A stretch of DNA of 64,000 nt from Protonemura montana (lineage: Eukaryota > Arthropoda > Insecta > Plecoptera > Nemouridae), in contig OX387602.1 of NCBI GenBank assembly GCA_947568835.1, positions 12,637,021 to 12,701,020 on the forward strand, given 5' to 3'. Shown in pieces: positions 61,302-64,000 of the stretch. The translations under genes and the position numbers were made by a program. The notes under the pieces were generated by a model that ran no database searches, was not told the DNA's origin, and saw nothing but the letters and a program-made list of their open reading frames with translations. The stretch's first letter is position 1, and each line of letters starts with the position of its first letter.

Positions 61302-62499
61302 TAGACCACTTATGATTCTTGACTTTGCTTCATACAAACTTCATCTTAAGATAGAAGCTAACATCAAAATCATATAAGTAAAAAGCTCCAAGTTGAGAAT
61401 CTGTGAATTGTGATTGAGGTATTTCTCATCAAGTATTTTGTTATGGTGTTCATAATGTCCAAGTCTTGAATTTGCAATACAAAGTGGAGTTGCGTTGTGG
61501 CCTTCATAGTGATATTCTAAAAAGGTCATAGTGGCAAAAGGCTGGTAAATGAATTGAGGAAGAGGAGGGAAGCAAACACAACTCACCGAGGTAGATATCA
61601 TCCATTGCAAAAGATGACTAGAGGTGGTTTAATGTTATGGTTTTTAGACTCCTAAAATTGTTTTCTAACCTATCTTGAAAACCTTTTCTATACCTAGATA
61701 TCTATTAAACCCTTTGTAACCCTAGAAAATAAGTGGTTTTTCACTAAAAAAATTAAATTTCAATAGTTTTTTCGAATTTTGTTTGTTGAATTTTGGCCAC
61801 TACCTTGGCAATGTGAGAATATACAGCTCAATAAGAGGCTTAATGACAGTGGCCGTAACGCCGCAGCACCGTTAAGGGTTCTCTATCTCTTTCTTCATGA
61901 CAATTATACCTCGGTAAGTTGCAGTTTCTCCTTTCCATTTCTTCAGTTCACATAGTTATACAATGTCATATTTTTTTAGACTAAAGATAATTACAGTGGT
62001 ATTATATTATTTATCCTTTCTTTGATATTTCTATATTGATTTTATAATTGTACTTAAGCTAGAGGTGACGGTATTGAATTTTTTTTTTGTGTTAAAAAAT
62101 GTATTAATTATCCAAAATCTAATTGACATTAGCTAATCTTAACTAGGTGCTAGTGATGTCTATATATATATATATATCTGTTTCTATTTGCAGATCAAAC
62201 CAAAACTGATATTTCTCAATTCAAATAATCCTGAAACTTTTTGCAATGAGAAAGCATTACTTGAAAAGTTGGGAATTGAAAAAATGGCAAAATTGCACTT
62301 TACGATGTTTTTTATTTATGATTGGACAGTTTGTAACCTAATTACTTGATTAAATTAATGTGGATGAAAAATTTAAATTTAAAATGACAAGTGACAACAG
62401 AACCCATAAAAATATATACACGTATATCTACGTATGTTTAAAGTTACCTATCTACATTTTTGCAATTAATCTGCAGTATTTGTTGCCAATTTCAATACA
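61302..62499. other. GLOD4 3' flank
   Basis: No canonical AATAAA lies in the first 300 bases after the GLOD4 stop; an ATTAAA near 61,705 is the nearest variant. A (ta)n run sits at 62,159-62,176. The minus-strand 89-codon frame at 61,610-61,341 matches nothing I recognise. Confidence 0.4.
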
Positions 62500-62919
62500 C
62501 AGAGGTGATTTGTGGCGAACTGTCTTCTTGGAATTCAGTTTAGCACGCAGGTCTCCTGCAAACCCTTGGTCACTATTTCTCAGCTGGATAATGGGCTCAT
62601 CGTCTGAATCATATTAGGAGGACACCTCACGTCAAGAGTTCGGCCTGGGTCAAGTCACGCCATGCAGAGCCAGGAAATCGTTGCGACTGTCCTCATAAAG
62701 AGTAGACCTGCCCTGCACTAAGTTGGGAATCTTTCAACTGCCAGCAAAAGAGATACTCAGCCAAGCTATATTGACAATGGAAACGTCGCGTCAAGAACAT
62801 TCAAGATGAGTCGTCAGAAGATGGATCCGAGGTATTCTACAATAGTGGTGAGGAGTCTTATTTGAATAGAGTCAAATCAGTTAAAAAGGACATGTTCGCC
62901 TCACATAGTAAACGTTAAT

Positions 62920-63168
62920 GTGGGTGAATATTGCTTAGCAATGGAAATAGACAGTAGTTCTCTGTGCACTCTGGTGTCGGAAGCTGCCTATCACAGTATG
63001 TTTAAACAACTCCCATTAGAGCAAGTCAAGGTTAAGCTACGCTCCTTTTGTGTAGCAAAACTACGGGTGTTGGGGAAGGTCGTTTTGAAGAATGGAGGAG
63101 TAAGCCATCCAATTGTCAACGTCAAACAAGATTTGACTTCACTCCTAGGCCAACCTTGGCTAGAATAG
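62920..63168 (+). pseudogene. Retropepsin-like protease remnant of Gypsy element
   Basis: An 82-codon open piece (with no true start) shows the layout of a Ty3/Gypsy protease. The position of the catalytic DTG/DSG triad reads EIDSSSLCTLVS, so Asp is kept but the glycine is lost. The later ...LLGQPWLE resembles the LGxxWL that ends such proteases. A single in-frame TAG at 63,166-63,168 separates it from the reverse transcriptase, which continues in the same frame. Confidence 0.75.
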
Positions 63169-63890
63169 TTATTTCCGCTCTGGAGAAATAACCTCTCGTT
63201 GGAAAGTATTGATGTTGTAGGAACGACTAATGCATCTTTTAAGGAGGAGATCAAATTGCTGGAAAAGCAGTTTCCGAAGGTTTTTGACAAAAAAAATAAG
63301 GGAGCTATCCAAGGGTCTGAAGCCAAAATTGTGTTGAAGGAGTTTTCCAAAACACACCAATTTTACTATAAACCTTCAGAGGAACCATACGCCTTAAAGG
63401 GGACAGTGGAATTAGAGCTCAAATCCTTTGAAGCTCGAAGCGTCATCAAGCCTGTGAGGCACAGCAAGTGGACCTCCCCTATTGTAATTGCCCGCAAGCG
63501 ATGCAGCATCCAATTTTTGCTTTGTGCTAATTATAAGGGCACAGTGAATCTGTTCATTGAAGCTGAGTATTATCAAATGCCTAGAGTAGACGATATTTTT
63601 ACGTCCTTAGCTTCTGCTATATGGTTCTCGGTGCTGGATTTGTTAAACGCACACCAGCAATAGCTCGATCGGAACACTCAAAAGTGATCCTGACGTTCAA
63701 AACCCACATATGGTTATGGAGGATCAACCGTTTGCTCCACAGGGTTTCTAGTGTGCCCTCCCAGTTTCAATCTGTATTAGACTAAGTCCTTTTAGAAATA
63801 ACCGATGTATTGTGCTATCTAAACAATATCTTGATTGCAACCTAGACCAAGGAACAAAATATACATACAGTTAAATTAGTTTTGAATGCG
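63169..63890 (+). pseudogene. Reverse transcriptase remnant of Gypsy element
   Basis: The first part is open to a TAG at 63,661 and shows FPKVFD, the WTSPIV block and LDLLNAHQQ, all standard RT landmarks. After a frame change, RT similarity resumes near 63,699 with RINRLLHRVSSVPSQFQ. The active-site box, normally YxDD, reads CYLNNILIAT, with both catalytic aspartates replaced by asparagine. At least two more stops follow. The enzyme cannot be functional. Confidence 0.85.
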
Positions 63891-63910
63891 CTGAATGAAC
63901 AGCAACGCGG

Positions 63911-64000
63911 CATACAACACCGAATTGATCATTTGCTCTTTCATGTCAGAAATATGCCTTCTACTGTCACTCATCTGACACCTGCAGAAATATTGCTAGA
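63911..64000 (+). pseudogene. Integrase C-terminal remnant of Gypsy element
   Basis: Directly after the RT remnant the plus strand encodes VRNMPSTVTHLTPAEILL, which corresponds to the YRNTPHSTTGxSPAEL-type segment near the end of the integrase core. The intervening RNase H and integrase zinc-binding and catalytic regions are absent, so an internal deletion of roughly 2 kb is inferred. The segment runs off the window edge. Confidence 0.75.

Larger units (their letters stand above)
62500..64000 (+). mobile_element. Decayed Ty3/Gypsy LTR retrotransposon, cut by window end
   Basis: Gag-pol remnants run in the normal order on the plus strand: a ruined CCHC zinc-knuckle region (about 62,680-62,760), an acidic Ser-rich linker, a retropepsin-like segment, reverse transcriptase, then an integrase end. 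Several in-frame stops and at least one frameshift break the polyprotein. The RNase H region and most of the integrase are missing between about 63,900 and 63,911. The left LTR is not evident within 62,300-62,500, and the right end lies outside the window. Clade looks Mag/K02A2.6-like, judged only from the integrase tail and protease context. Confidence 0.88.

Noticed and set aside
1..64000. CRISPR arrays, operons, ribosomal RNA, secretion or defence islands
   Set aside because: The window is eukaryotic with spliced genes, and no evenly spaced short repeats or rRNA-like sequence was seen.

Overview
The window is nuclear DNA of an arthropod, most likely an insect. It is AT-rich and has split genes with GT-AG introns of about 50 to 2,700 bases. 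It carries a Methuselah-type receptor, a receptor family I know only from insects and close relatives, and many decayed transposable elements. I cannot name the order or species from sequence alone. There is no CRISPR array, operon or other prokaryotic feature.

Layout. Bases 1-22,700 are gene-poor and hold interspersed repeats, short tandem repeats and one unexplained 177-codon frame. From 22,777 to 28,132 (+) lies a three-exon orphan class C GPCR. Bases 28,133-32,470 are intergenic and contain a near-perfect 222-bp foldback flanked by 12-bp direct repeats. A dense block of six conserved genes follows: INPP5K-like inositol 5-phosphatase (-, 32,471-36,025, 9 exons); Methuselah-like GPCR (-, 37,592-43,905, 7 exons); mitochondrial Na/Ca exchanger NCLX/SLC8B1 (+, 44,736-49,556, 14 exons); SMPD4 (-, 49,726-55,217, 12 exons); LCMT1 (+, 55,522-56,463, one exon); and GLOD4 (+, 59,142-61,301, 5 exons). 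The window ends in a dead Ty3/Gypsy retrotransposon (about 62,500 to beyond 64,000). A LINE fragment lies at 57,242-57,575.

I rebuilt the exons by reading splice sites and checking that codon phase is kept across every junction. All six conserved genes and the class C receptor give open, full-length-looking products: 430, 827, 678, 823, 313, 296 and 523 residues. NCLX and SMPD4 each need one GC-AG intron to stay in frame.

How the genes relate. They are separate housekeeping or signalling genes, not a pathway. The Methuselah-like gene and NCLX are head-to-head, NCLX and SMPD4 are tail-to-tail with 169 bp between stops, and SMPD4 and LCMT1 share a 304-bp divergent promoter. Shared themes are membrane lipid and Ca2+ signalling (INPP5K, SMPD4, NCLX) and two receptors, but co-regulation is only inferred. 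I found no clear new biological system. The best leads are the foldback with its target-site duplication, two MITE-like elements, two unidentified repeat families, and the orphan frame at 13.4-13.9 kb.
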